A DNA stretch of 64,000 bases from Kroppenstedtia guangzhouensis (GTDB lineage: Bacteria; Bacillota; Bacilli; Thermoactinomycetales; DSM-45169), in assembly GCF_014637345.1 (NCBI RefSeq), contig NZ_BMEX01000001.1, positions 372,001-436,000 on the forward strand. Direction: 5' to 3'. The notes beneath the pieces were generated by a model. That model was not told the DNA's origin. It made no database searches and saw nothing but the letters and a program-made list of their open reading frames with translations. Shown here piece by piece: positions 47,309-55,298 of this stretch (within the stretch, counting starts at the first letter, position 1; the number at the start of each line of letters is the position of its first letter). The position numbers and the translations under genes were made by a program.

Positions 47309-48581
47309 ACACCGACAACTGCGGGAAACCTTGTTTCACGAAGAGCTCCCTAACGGTCTTAAGGTCTATTTGTTGCCGAAGCCGGATTTCAACAAGACTT
47401 ATGCCACTTTCACCACCCGTTATGGCTCCATTGACAATCATTTCACCCCGCCAGGAGGACAAGAATTGAAAGTGCCTGACGGGATTGCCCATTTTTTGGA
47501 GCATAAAATGTTTGAAGAGCCCGATGGGGATGTGTTCAGCCGTTTTTCCAACCAGGGAGCTTCCGCCAACGCGTTCACCAGTTTTGACCGGACGGCCTAT
47601 CTTTTTTCCTGTACGGAAAATGTGCATCAAAATTTAACCACTCTGATCGATTTTGTCCAGAATCCTTATTTTACAGACCAGTCGGTGGAAAAAGAGAAGG
47701 GGATCATCGGTCAGGAGATCCGGATGTATGAAGACAATCCCGACTGGCGTTCTTATTTCGGGTTGATCGAAGCGATGTTCAAGCAACATCCCGTCCGAAT
47801 CGATATCGCCGGAACAGTGGAATCGATCGACAAAATCACGAAAGAGACCCTTTACACCTGTTACGAAACTTTTTATCACCCGAGCAATATGCTTTTATTT
47901 GTAGTAGGTCCGGTGAATCCGGAGGAAACGATGGAGCTGGTTCGTCAAAATCAGGCAGCGAAGTCCTATGAGAAGCAAGGGGAAATCCGGCGTTACTATC
48001 CGGAAGAGGATGCTGGTGTAGCCCAGGAGATCAAAGAAGTTTCCCTGGCGGTGGGAATTCCTAAATGCCTGTTTGGATTTAAGGAAATTCGCACGGGTTT
48101 GACCGGAGATGATCTGCTCCGTCAGGAGCTGGCCACGGAAGTGATGTTGGAGGCCCTGTTCGGGCAGGGGTCAGACTTGTATCAATCTCTTTACGATGAT
48201 GGACTGATCGACGATCAATTCGGCTACGACTACAGTCTGGAGAAGGGGTATGGCTTTTCCATGGCGGGTGGGGACACGATCGATCCGGATGCCTTGGTAA
48301 AACGGATCCGGAAGGAACTTCCTCACCTTGTTCAATCGGGGATTCCGCAAGATGTGGTGGAGCGGATCCGGAAGAAAAAACTGGGGAATTATCTCAGGTT
48401 ATATAATTCCCCCGAATGGATTGCCAATCAGTTCACCCGTTATAAGTTCAGCGGAACGGATCTGTTCAATATTATTCCGCTGTTGGAAGAACTCCATGGG
48501 GACGAGGTGAATCAACGTTTGAGAGAGCATATCGGATGGGATCGGTTTGCGGTCTCCATCGTTCGGCCGAATCACGAATAA
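47295..48581 (+). CDS. ymfH: YmfH-type M16 zinc metalloprotease
   Basis: 428-aa pitrilysin-family protease with the complete motif in GIAHFLEHKMFEEPDG and the distal Glu in GIIGQEIRMYEDNPDWR. The N-terminal block VYLLPKPDFNKTYATFTTRYGSIDN is typical of YmfH. It overlaps ymfF by 14 nt, so the two are likely made together. Related M16 pairs process small peptides, but no substrate is visible here. Confidence 0.92.
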   Translation: MGKIEHRQLRETLFHEELPNGLKVYLLPKPDFNKTYATFTTRYGSIDNHFTPPGGQELKVPDGIAHFLEHKMFEEPDGDVFSRFSNQGASANAFTSFDRTAYLFSCTENVHQNLTTLIDFVQNPYFTDQSVEKEKGIIGQEIRMYEDNPDWRSYFGLIEAMFKQHPVRIDIAGTVESIDKITKETLYTCYETFYHPSNMLLFVVGPVNPEETMELVRQNQAAKSYEKQGEIRRYYPEEDAGVAQEIKEVSLAVGIPKCLFGFKEIRTGLTGDDLLRQELATEVMLEALFGQGSDLYQSLYDDGLIDDQFGYDYSLEKGYGFSMAGGDTIDPDALVKRIRKELPHLVQSGIPQDVVERIRKKKLGNYLRLYNSPEWIANQFTRYKFSGTDLFNIIPLLEELHGDEVNQRLREHIGWDRFAVSIVRPNHE

Positions 48582-48604
48582 AAACAGCTGGAAAACAAGG
48601 TTGC

Positions 48605-48629
48605 TGATTAATCGGAATACGGTTAATCA
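48605..48629. promoter_or_regulatory. 7-11-7 inverted repeat upstream of ymfI
   Basis: TGATTAA (48605-48611) and TTAATCA (48623-48629) with an 11-nt spacer. Could be an operator or a weak stem; no regulator assigned. Confidence 0.3.
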
Positions 48630-48653
48630 AAGCACCTGAAGTTGTTCAAACCT

Positions 48654-48681
48654 GACGTGCCTTTCGGCGCGTCTTTCTTTC
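48654..48681 (+). terminator. Terminator-like hairpin between ymfH and ymfI
   Basis: GACGTGCC/GGCGCGTC (48654-48661 with 48666-48673), one T-G pair, TTTC loop, then TTTCTTTC. Confidence 0.6.
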
Positions 48682-48700
48682 GCTTGGAGGGGAAAGTCAG

Positions 48701-49453
48701 ATGAATCCGTTACAGGGAGAGATAGCGTTGGTATCAGGAGGCAGCCGGGGAATCGGGGCGGCTGTCGTCCGCCGGCTGGCCAAAGACGGTTCCGATGTGG
48801 CTATCGTTTACCGCCAGGCGCGGGAGCAGGCGGAAGAGACAGCGGAGGCTTGCCGTTCGCTTGGAGTCAAAGCCTTCGCCTATCAGACTGATGTTAGGTT
48901 TCGCACAGAGGTTGAGAGATTGTTGAAGAAAGTGGCCAATGACTTAGGATTGCCCACGATCTTGGTCCACAGCGCCGGAGTGACTGGAGAAAGTTGGGTG
49001 TTCCAGGATGTGACGGATGGGGAGTATGATCGGGTGATGGACACCCATGTCCGGGGAGCTGTTCATCTGGTACAAGCGGTCCTGCCGGAGATGATTCGCC
49101 GCAGGAAAGGGCGAATCATTCTGTTGTCCTCCATCTGGGGTGAATCGGGGGGGGCGGGAGAAGTTTTGTATTCCGCGGCCAAAGGAGCTTTAAATGGGTT
49201 GGCACGGGCGCTGGCCAAGGAGGTGGCCCCTTCAAAGGTCACGGTCAATGCCGTCGCCCCGGGGGCGATTCAGACGGACATGTTGGCGGAACAGTTGTCA
49301 GTGGAGGATCGGCGGGAATTGACTCAACAAATTCCCGCGGATCGTCTGGGAACAGTGGAGGAGGTGGCCGCTTTGGTCTGCTGGTTGTGTCTCCGGGAAG
49401 CGGAATATCTGACGGGACAGGTCCTTCATATCAATGGAGGCTGGTATCCTTGA
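48701..49453 (+). CDS. ymfI: Short-chain dehydrogenase/reductase (YmfI type)
   Basis: Classical SDR of FabG-like type, 250 aa. The cofactor motif is VSGGSRGIGAAVV, followed by the HSAGVTG (NNAG-like) segment, the catalytic Ser in LLSSIWGESG, Tyr-Lys in YSAAKGALNG and the closing VLHINGGWYP. The substrate is unknown; position ymfH-ymfI-ymfJ-ymfK is conserved in Bacillales. RBS GCTTGGAGGGGAAAG precedes ATG 48701. Confidence 0.9.
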   Translation: MNPLQGEIALVSGGSRGIGAAVVRRLAKDGSDVAIVYRQAREQAEETAEACRSLGVKAFAYQTDVRFRTEVERLLKKVANDLGLPTILVHSAGVTGESWVFQDVTDGEYDRVMDTHVRGAVHLVQAVLPEMIRRRKGRIILLSSIWGESGGAGEVLYSAAKGALNGLARALAKEVAPSKVTVNAVAPGAIQTDMLAEQLSVEDRRELTQQIPADRLGTVEEVAALVCWLCLREAEYLTGQVLHINGGWYP

Positions 49454-49472
49454 ATCTCTTTAACGGTTCTTT

Positions 49473-49502
49473 GCATAAGTCGGACCCGTTGGGTTCATAT
49501 TA
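49473..49502 (+). promoter_or_regulatory. Sigma-G consensus promoter for ymfJ
   Basis: GCATA (49473-49477), exactly 18 nt, CATATTA (49496-49502): every position agrees with the sigma-G form GHATR-N18-CATWHTA. It is placed about 40 nt before the ymfJ start and predicts late forespore expression. Confidence 0.65.
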
Positions 49503-49540
49503 GCAACGAAGACATCATCCGGATGAAGGAGGATTTGACC

Positions 49541-49804
49541 ATGTCAGTATTGGACAACTTCCAGGATTGGAAAAACTTCTTGTCCCAACGTGTGGAGCAA
49601 GCACAGGGGATGGGAATGGACAAAGAGACCATCACCGATGTGGCTCAGCAGATCGGTAATTATCTAGCCAAGGAGATCAGCCCTCAAAATTCTCAGGAAC
49701 GCCTGTTGCAGGAACTGTGGAACGCCGCTGATGAACAGGAGCAGAAAACAATAGCCGGATTGATGGTCAAGTTGGTCCATGGCGGCGAGGGCCCTCAACA
49801 TTGA
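49541..49804 (+). CDS. ymfJ: YmfJ (DUF3243) small protein
   Basis: 87-aa protein with SVLDNFQDWKNFLSQRVEQAQGMGMDKETITDVAQQIGNYLAKEISP-type DUF3243 sequence, all helical in appearance. ATG 49541 is 7 nt after GAAGGAGGAT. It has its own candidate sigma-G promoter and its own terminator, so it is probably a monocistronic forespore gene. Function unknown. Confidence 0.88.
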   Translation: MSVLDNFQDWKNFLSQRVEQAQGMGMDKETITDVAQQIGNYLAKEISPQNSQERLLQELWNAADEQEQKTIAGLMVKLVHGGEGPQH

Positions 49805-49809
49805 TCGGT

Positions 49810-49844
49810 ATGAAGCACCCTGTCGTAGGGGTGTTTCATTTTTT
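49810..49844 (+). terminator. Intrinsic terminator after ymfJ
   Basis: ATGAAGCACCC (49810-49820) pairs with GGGTGTTTCAT (49829-49839), one G-T pair, followed by T-run to 49844. Confidence 0.88.
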
Positions 49845-49891
49845 GACCAACAATTTTCTGTGACGCCGGGTTTCTCTTTCCAAGTGACATG

Positions 49892-49900
49892 TGATATACT
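49892..49900 (+). promoter_or_regulatory. Candidate extended -10 promoter for ymfK
   Basis: TGaTATACT, 69 nt before ATG 49969; only a weak TTCTCT at the -35 position. Confidence 0.45.
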
Positions 49901-49968
49901 ATTAAACAAATTTGCAAGGTTTTTTAAGAGTACAGAACAATTTGACAGGGCACGAAAGGTGTGTGGCT

Positions 49969-50742
49969 ATGGGCGGTCACGATTGGTATATCGAGTACCA
50001 GATTCATAAAAACCGACCTGGTCTGTTGGGAGATCTGGCTTCCCTGCTCGGAATGCTCTCCATCAACATTATCACCATCAACGGAATGGAGAACAAACGC
50101 AGGGGGATGCTTCTCAACACGGATAACCGGGAGAAAATCCACGCCCTGAAGCACATCTTGAACCGGGTGGATAATATTACGGTCACAGCTCTTCGTCCGC
50201 CGACGTTGATGGATCGAATGGCTGTCCGTCATGGCCGTTATCTTGACCGTTGCCTGGAAGACAGCAGAACTTACAGATTCACCCGTGAAGAGTTGGGTCT
50301 TTTGGTGGATTTTATGGCTGAGCTGTTTAAAAAGGAAGGGCACCAATTGATCGGGCTGCGTGGAATGCCCCGTGTGGGGAAAACAGAGTCCGTGGTTGCT
50401 TCCAGCGTATGTGCAAACAAGCGCTGGACTTTCGTTTCGTCCACCCTTCTCAAACAGACGGTTCGAAAGCAGCTGGCTGATGATGAGATGAACACGGAGA
50501 ACGTCTACATCATCGATGGGATTGTCTCCACTCTTCGTTCGACGGAACAACATCACATGCTGGTACAGGAAATTATGCGGATGAACGCCACGAAGGTGAT
50601 TGAACATCCCGATATTTTTATTCGGGAGACGGAATTCACTTTAGATGATTTTGACTATATCATCGAACTGAGAAACCATCAGGATGAAGTGATCAGCTAT
50701 GATATCCTTGATGAGGATCTCACTGCTTTCGATATTAGATGA
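49969..50742 (+). CDS. ymfK: YmfK (DUF3388) family protein
   Basis: 257-aa protein of unknown role. The N terminus (WYIEYQIHKNRPGLLGDLASLLGMLSINIITINGM) looks like an ACT-type ligand fold. The C-terminal part has GMPRVGKTESVVASSVCANKRW, a P-loop-like GxxxxGKT, then VYIIDGIVSTLRSTEQHHMLVQEIM, suggesting a nucleotide-binding module. The start ATG 49969 fits GAAAGGTG; a GTG at 49963 is closer to it. Conserved next to rodZ in Bacillales. Confidence 0.85.
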   Translation: MGGHDWYIEYQIHKNRPGLLGDLASLLGMLSINIITINGMENKRRGMLLNTDNREKIHALKHILNRVDNITVTALRPPTLMDRMAVRHGRYLDRCLEDSRTYRFTREELGLLVDFMAELFKKEGHQLIGLRGMPRVGKTESVVASSVCANKRWTFVSSTLLKQTVRKQLADDEMNTENVYIIDGIVSTLRSTEQHHMLVQEIMRMNATKVIEHPDIFIRETEFTLDDFDYIIELRNHQDEVISYDILDEDLTAFDIR

Positions 50743-50790
50743 AATGATGATACTTAGATAGAGAGAGATCGGAATTCAGGAGGTGCAGTT

Positions 50791-52230
50791 ATGTCCGGTA
50801 TCGGAACCCAGTTGAAGGAGACAAGGGAGGCGAAGGGTTACTCACTGGAACAGGTGCAACAAAGCACAAAGATTCACATCGAGTATCTGCGTGCATTGGA
50901 AAATGATCAATTTGACTCCTTACCGAGTCCTTTTTATGTTCGTGCTTTTCTCAGAACCTATGCTCACTGTCTCGGTTTGGATGCCCAACCTTTGATGGAT
51001 CGGTATGAACGGGTGGCGATTCATGGAGGCCCGCCCCTCAGGCAACCAACGGTTTTTCAGGGGATGGAACATGAAAACTTGAACAGAGGCGAAGGCCAAC
51101 GTCCTTTTCGTGGAGAGCCGAGATTGGGTCGAACCTATTCTTCGAGGCAACAGCGTATGACATCACCGAAAGGGCAACCGATTCAATCTTTCCCGGATCA
51201 AAATACTCATCTTCCCGCTCGCAGTCGGCGGCATTCTCCCCCTCCGGGAACGGGGAGCTTCCCGGCCCAGTCTTCCCATCCGGGAACGGGGAACCTCCCG
51301 GCCCAGTCTTCCCATCCGGGAACGGGGAACCTCCCGGCCCAGTCTTCTCATCCGGGGACGGGGAGCTTCCCGGCTCAGTCTTCTCATCCGGGGACGGGGA
51401 GCTTCCCGGCTCAGTCTTCCCATTCGGGGACGGGGAGCTTCCCGGCTCAGTCTTCCCATTCGGGGACGGGGAGCTTCCCGGCCCAGTCTTCCCCTCCGGG
51501 GACGGGGAGCACTTCGGCCCAACCTTCCCATCCAGAGATGGGGAACACTCCGTCCCCTCAATCGAAAGGAAGCAGCCTCCAGCAGACGCAGCGAATACAA
51601 TTGCCGATGGGTAGTCAACCGGCAGCCGCCCGTTCCGGAGAGTCAAGGGAACACTTGCAACAGACGATGACTCCCCGTAAGGTATCTCAAGAGGTGAAGC
51701 GGGGAGTGGAAAAAGGGGATGGGAAACCGAAAAAGGGGGGAGCCAGCAAGTGGATGATCCGTGTCGCTTCCATCGGGGCATTATTGCTGGTTTCCATCGG
51801 GGGTTACACCATCCTGACGAATAATTCCGATTCGGGGGCTTCCAAACAGCCGTCAGCGGATGAACAAGGTGCCGGCGTACCCAAGAATGATACTGCCAAT
51901 GCTCAGGATGTGAACACTCCACAGTTGACCAAGGTGAAAACGGGCAATGACCTGGAGGGGGATTTGCTCACCCTGGAAAATGCCAAAAAAATCGAAGTGG
52001 AGATCAAAGCGACCAAGGGAAACACGAATATCTCCGTCGGCAATAAAGTGAACAATGTGGAGGAGTCCTACGAGATTAAGGTGGGAGAGCAGAGAAAGCT
52101 GAACGCGGATCAATTCATCTGGTTCCGACTGATGAAACCCTCCAACACTCAAATCAAGGTTAACGGTGAAGAAGTCGACACGACGGCCCAGGATGTACCT
52201 AAGAGCTATCGGATCCAATTGAAGAAATAA
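50791..52230 (+). CDS. RodZ-like protein 1 with 12-residue tandem repeats
   Basis: Membrane-anchored HTH protein of the RodZ/YmfM family, which in rods links MreB to the wall machinery. N-terminal Xre-type HTH (GTQLKETREAKGYSLEQVQQSTKIHIEYLRALE), a long Ser/Pro/Gly/Gln linker, one transmembrane helix near 321-342 (WMIRVASIGALLLVSIGGY) and a C-terminal DUF4115 domain ending KSYRIQLKK. At 479 aa it is far longer than usual because residues 151-258 are nine copies of a 12-residue unit. The start ATG has CAGGAGGTGCAGTT upstream. First of three adjacent paralogues. Confidence 0.88.
   Translation: MSGIGTQLKETREAKGYSLEQVQQSTKIHIEYLRALENDQFDSLPSPFYVRAFLRTYAHCLGLDAQPLMDRYERVAIHGGPPLRQPTVFQGMEHENLNRGEGQRPFRGEPRLGRTYSSRQQRMTSPKGQPIQSFPDQNTHLPARSRRHSPPPGTGSFPAQSSHPGTGNLPAQSSHPGTGNLPAQSSHPGTGSFPAQSSHPGTGSFPAQSSHSGTGSFPAQSSHSGTGSFPAQSSPPGTGSTSAQPSHPEMGNTPSPQSKGSSLQQTQRIQLPMGSQPAAARSGESREHLQQTMTPRKVSQEVKRGVEKGDGKPKKGGASKWMIRVASIGALLLVSIGGYTILTNNSDSGASKQPSADEQGAGVPKNDTANAQDVNTPQLTKVKTGNDLEGDLLTLENAKKIEVEIKATKGNTNISVGNKVNNVEESYEIKVGEQRKLNADQFIWFRLMKPSNTQIKVNGEEVDTTAQDVPKSYRIQLKK
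51241..51564 (+). repeat. 36-bp minisatellite, nine units, inside rodZ-like 1
   Basis: Nine in-frame 36-bp units encode HPGTGSFPAQSS-type repeats. Units 1-7 differ at few positions (HP/HS/PP; SF/NL); units 8 and 9 (PPGTGSTSAQPS, HPEMGNTPSPQS) are degenerate. High unit identity points to recent slippage or unequal recombination, and copy number probably varies among strains. The repeats fall between HTH and membrane helix, so the encoded linker is expected on the cytoplasmic side. Confidence 0.92.
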
Positions 52231-52268
52231 TCATCAGAAAAACAAATCACTCGCAGGAGGTGGGCCGG

Positions 52269-53354
52269 GTGTCGGTTGAAATCGGTCACCGACTCAGACA
52301 AGCCCGGGAAGCCCAAGGGTACTCCCTTGACGAGATGGAACAATTCACCAGGATCCCTGCCCATGATCTCGCATCCTTGGAAGCCGGCGATTTCTCGAAT
52401 TTTTCCAGTTCCTATTACGTTCGGGCATACCTCAGGACATATGCCAATACACTTGGGCTGAATCCCCGGGAAGTTGTGGATGCTTACCGTTTGGTAAGGA
52501 AGGGGGGGGTTGACGGTAGTGCAGCCGGTCGGTCCTATCAGGGATCTGCTCAGGTGCGCGGCCGGGGCTCAAATCCTTCCGCCATCAACCCCCTTCCTAT
52601 GGAAAATAAGCAGGTCGCTGCAGAGAGAACAGAGGAGACACCTCTTTCCCGAAGCTCCCGGTCGAAGTGGAAACAGACCGCTTCAGAGAGAGTCGCGTCC
52701 CAGGAAGGGCGAAGGGTTAGTATGCCTCCGGATGTTCCGGAGCCCGAAGAATTAGGACTATCTCCCATGCATGAAAAAAATCGGGAATATCCTCCAGCAG
52801 AGGCACCATCTTTGAGCCGAAGCGCTTCCAGGCGTGGTAAAACCAAAAAGCCGAAGGAAAGCACGTTTGGAATCTGGTACACCCGTTTCCTGATTCTGAT
52901 GGCGATCCTGTTGGTTCCCGCTTCGATCTACGTCTATCTCCTGGTGACAGGAGATGATCTGGACCAAGCGGCCGGTAAGTCCGGTAGCGAAACCAAGCCC
53001 CTAAGTGAACAGGAGAAACCGGCAGGCGAGGAAAGTTCCAAACCCCTTTTGGTTCCGGTTCAACAGGGAGGTTCAGGAACGGACCGTTATGAACTGACCC
53101 ACGCGGACCAGATCGAAGTGAAGCTCAGATCCAACGGGGAGTCCCGGTTTCAAATCCGGGAGCAGGAAGTGGGTGCTCAACTGAAGGATGGAGTATTGCA
53201 AAAAGGGGAGACCGTTTCTTATCCATACAAAAAAGGGAAAGATCTTTATCTTCAGCTCAGTCATCCCTCTTCGGTGGAAATGACAGTCAATGGAATGAAG
53301 GTGAAGACTTCATACGAAAAAGAGAAATTGTTCCATATTTCCCTTGTCAATTGA
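52269..53354 (+). CDS. RodZ-like protein 2
   Basis: Second RodZ/YmfM paralogue, 361 aa from GTG 52269 (CAGGAGGTG upstream; GTG 52260 overlaps that site). HTH at the N terminus (IGHRLRQAREAQGYSLDEMEQFTRI and YYVRAYLRTYANTLGL), a polar linker, a transmembrane helix near 200-225 (FLILMAILLVPASIYVYLLV) and a DUF4115-like domain with SVEMTVNGMKV. It lies 38 nt after copy 1 and probably shares its transcript. A terminator overlaps its stop codon. Confidence 0.87.
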   Translation: MSVEIGHRLRQAREAQGYSLDEMEQFTRIPAHDLASLEAGDFSNFSSSYYVRAYLRTYANTLGLNPREVVDAYRLVRKGGVDGSAAGRSYQGSAQVRGRGSNPSAINPLPMENKQVAAERTEETPLSRSSRSKWKQTASERVASQEGRRVSMPPDVPEPEELGLSPMHEKNREYPPAEAPSLSRSASRRGKTKKPKESTFGIWYTRFLILMAILLVPASIYVYLLVTGDDLDQAAGKSGSETKPLSEQEKPAGEESSKPLLVPVQQGGSGTDRYELTHADQIEVKLRSNGESRFQIREQEVGAQLKDGVLQKGETVSYPYKKGKDLYLQLSHPSSVEMTVNGMKVKTSYEKEKLFHISLVN

Positions 53355-53379
53355 GGCTCCCCCTTGCCGGGAGCCTTTT
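53354..53379 (+). terminator. Intrinsic terminator after rodZ-like 2, overlapping the next -35
   Basis: AGGCTCCC/GGGAGCCT (53354-53361 with 53369-53376), 7-nt loop, TTTT at 53376-53379. The T-run provides the first two bases of the TTGACA box of the next promoter. Confidence 0.8.
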
Positions 53380-53407
53380 GACATGAGTCTTTTGCCTCGG
53401 TTATACT
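53378..53407 (+). promoter_or_regulatory. Strong promoter P1 for rodZ-like 3
   Basis: Consensus TTGACA (53378-53383), 18-nt spacer, TATACT (53402-53407). Confidence 0.75.
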
Positions 53408-53441
53408 GAACAGGGCTTTTTTCTTCCTTTTCAATCTGCTC

Positions 53442-53450
53442 TGATATAAT
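53442..53450 (+). promoter_or_regulatory. Second candidate promoter P2 for rodZ-like 3
   Basis: TGaTATAAT, a perfect extended -10, 48 nt before the start; -35 weak. Confidence 0.5.
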
Positions 53451-53497
53451 TTGATTCCCCATGGATGTGTCAGGTGGCGGCAGGAGGTGATCCAACC

Positions 53498-54346
53498 ATG
53501 GCGAAACCGACCGACCGACTCAGACAGGCGAGGGAAGAGGCCGGACTCACCATGGAAGATGTGCAAGATCGGACAAATATCCAGATTCGGTATCTTCAAG
53601 CGATGGAGAAGGGAGACTTTTCGCTTCTTCCCGGAAAATATTACACCCGTGCTTTTTTAAGGAATTATGCGGAGTTCCTTCATCTGGATCCGACACCTAT
53701 GATCCATCAGTTTGAAGAGTTCCAAAGTGAGGCGGATTCGTCACCCCTAACTGAGGAAAAGAAGCCATCTCCTGTTCTCAGCAGGAAAGAACGGTATGCA
53801 GCGGACAAGGCGGAGGAAAAGAAATCTTCCTTACTGGTTCGGAAGTTGTTGTCCATGTTCGCGATTCCGAAAAAGGGTTCCGTTTGGTTGTTGGTGATCG
53901 GGCTTATCTTGTTGATTCCGGCGGTGATTGCATATTTTGTCTTCAGCGATGACCCGCCGGAGGAGAAAAAAGGGGAATCCACGGTCCGGGCGGAATCGGG
54001 GAGGTCTTCTGAGGATAAGAAGGATACTTCACAGGTAAGACTGGTGAAACCTTCAGAAACCTATGATTACGGGGACGTCTTTGAAGTTTCCAATGCAAAA
54101 AAAGTGGAAGTGACGGTGGAAGCCGATAAAAATACTTGGTTTCGCTTTCGTCCCGGGGGGCCGACTGAAAAGATCGGTGAAGAAGCAAACCTTGCTGCAG
54201 GAGAGAAAAAAAACTTTGAACATCCGGAATGGATTTCCCTGATGATCGGAAATCCAAATTATGTAAAATTAACCGTGAACGGACATGTGATCGACACCAC
54301 AGAGGAGAAGAACGCCCATGCATACCAGTTGAAGTTAAAGAAGTGA
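53498..54346 (+). CDS. rodZ: RodZ-like protein 3
   Basis: Third RodZ/YmfM paralogue, 282 aa, closest to the usual RodZ size and placed directly before pgsA as ymfM is in B. subtilis, so the best candidate for the ancestral copy. HTH (DRLRQAREEAGLTMEDVQDRTNIQIRYLQAME), membrane helix near 128-149 (WLLVIGLILLIPAVIAYFVF), and C-terminal DUF4115 with NAKKVEVTVEADKNTWFRFR and VKLTVNGHVIDTT. ATG 53498 is 8 nt after CAGGAGGTGATCC. It has two promoters of its own. Confidence 0.9.
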   Translation: MAKPTDRLRQAREEAGLTMEDVQDRTNIQIRYLQAMEKGDFSLLPGKYYTRAFLRNYAEFLHLDPTPMIHQFEEFQSEADSSPLTEEKKPSPVLSRKERYAADKAEEKKSSLLVRKLLSMFAIPKKGSVWLLVIGLILLIPAVIAYFVFSDDPPEEKKGESTVRAESGRSSEDKKDTSQVRLVKPSETYDYGDVFEVSNAKKVEVTVEADKNTWFRFRPGGPTEKIGEEANLAAGEKKNFEHPEWISLMIGNPNYVKLTVNGHVIDTTEEKNAHAYQLKLKK

Positions 54347-54358
54347 GTCCAATTCTGA

Positions 54359-54391
54359 GCCTACCCAAATCGGGGTGGGCATTTCCGTTTT
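54359..54391 (+). terminator. Intrinsic terminator after rodZ-like 3, abutting the pgsA promoter
   Basis: GCCTACCC/GGGTGGGC (54359-54366 with 54373-54380), one T-G pair, tail ATTTCCGTTTT. The final T bases run into TTGACA of the following promoter. Confidence 0.68.
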
Positions 54392-54419
54392 GACACCGAA
54401 GAAAAGAATGGTTTATACT
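54390..54419 (+). promoter_or_regulatory. Strong candidate promoter upstream of pgsA
   Basis: TTGACA (54390-54395), 18-nt spacer, TATACT (54414-54419): same elements and spacing as P1 of rodZ-like 3. The leader to pgsA is about 265 nt and holds a TCACCC/GGGTGA hairpin near 54582-54600; no gene seen in it. Confidence 0.65.
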
Positions 54420-54688
54420 TACCAGCAGAGAATGGGAAAGTGCACGTATGAGCCCCAGTGAGAGGGCTTGTTTTATGCGGGAAAAATGGTGTAGAATCGT
54501 TATTTTCGGATATACATGGACGGGGTCTGTTTCTGACGGTTTTTGAGCATGCTGGATTATGGTAAGGTTATATAGCAAGCTTCACCCAAGCAACGGGTGA
54601 TCACCTGAAACAGCGAAAAGGAGACTGGATGCGGAGGAGAGTTTTTGCAACCTTGTACCTTCCATTCCTGCGGGGGAGGTTCGCTGAT

Positions 54689-55273
54689 GTGAATCTGGCA
54701 AATAAAATCACTCTGGTCCGGATTATTCTGGTCCCAGTAGTGATGCTATTTCTTCTGGTCAATTACGATCTGGGTCAATTCCGCATCGGCCAAGGTGTGA
54801 TCACTGTCAGTGAGATTATCGCCACACTGGTGTTTATTCTGGCGGCGGTGACAGACGGCTTGGACGGTTATATCGCCCGAAAACGGAAACTGGTGACCAA
54901 TCTGGGGAAGTTTTTGGATCCCCTGGCGGATAAACTGCTGATTTCGGCTGCGTTGATTTCCCTGGTGGAGATGCAGCGGTTGGATGCTTGGATTGCGATT
55001 GTTATCATCAGTCGGGAATTTGCAGTGACCGGTCTCCGTCTGGTGGCGGCCGCTGAAGGAGATGTGATTGCGGCCAGTCCTCTCGGCAAACTGAAGACGA
55101 TCGTCCAGATCATTGCCATTGCTGCGCTGATGTTAAACAACTTTCCCTTTTCTTTCATCGCCTTTCCTTTTTCTCAAATATTCATCTGGTTGGCGGTTTT
55201 GATCACCGTCTGGTCTGGGATCGATTATTTCTTGAAAAATCGCAGTGTCATCCGCTTCTCAAAATCCCGTTAA
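54689..55273 (+). CDS. pgsA: CDP-diacylglycerol-glycerol-3-phosphate 3-phosphatidyltransferase
   Basis: Makes phosphatidylglycerophosphate from the CdsA product. The 194-aa membrane protein begins NLANKITLVRIILVPVV and carries the CDP-alcohol phosphotransferase signature with its spaced Asp residues in TDGLDGYIARKRK followed by GKFLDPLADK. GTG 54689 is 8 nt after GGGGAGGT and gives the B. subtilis length; a longer frame starts at ATG 54629. pgsA-cinA adjacency is conserved. Confidence 0.95.
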   Translation: MNLANKITLVRIILVPVVMLFLLVNYDLGQFRIGQGVITVSEIIATLVFILAAVTDGLDGYIARKRKLVTNLGKFLDPLADKLLISAALISLVEMQRLDAWIAIVIISREFAVTGLRLVAAAEGDVIAASPLGKLKTIVQIIAIAALMLNNFPFSFIAFPFSQIFIWLAVLITVWSGIDYFLKNRSVIRFSKSR

Positions 55274-55298
55274 CCCCGCTGAGAAAGGAAGTCATCGG

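Noticed and set aside
51241-51564. CRISPR-like regular spacing
   Set aside because: Units are directly contiguous, in frame and coding; there are no spacers and no cas genes.
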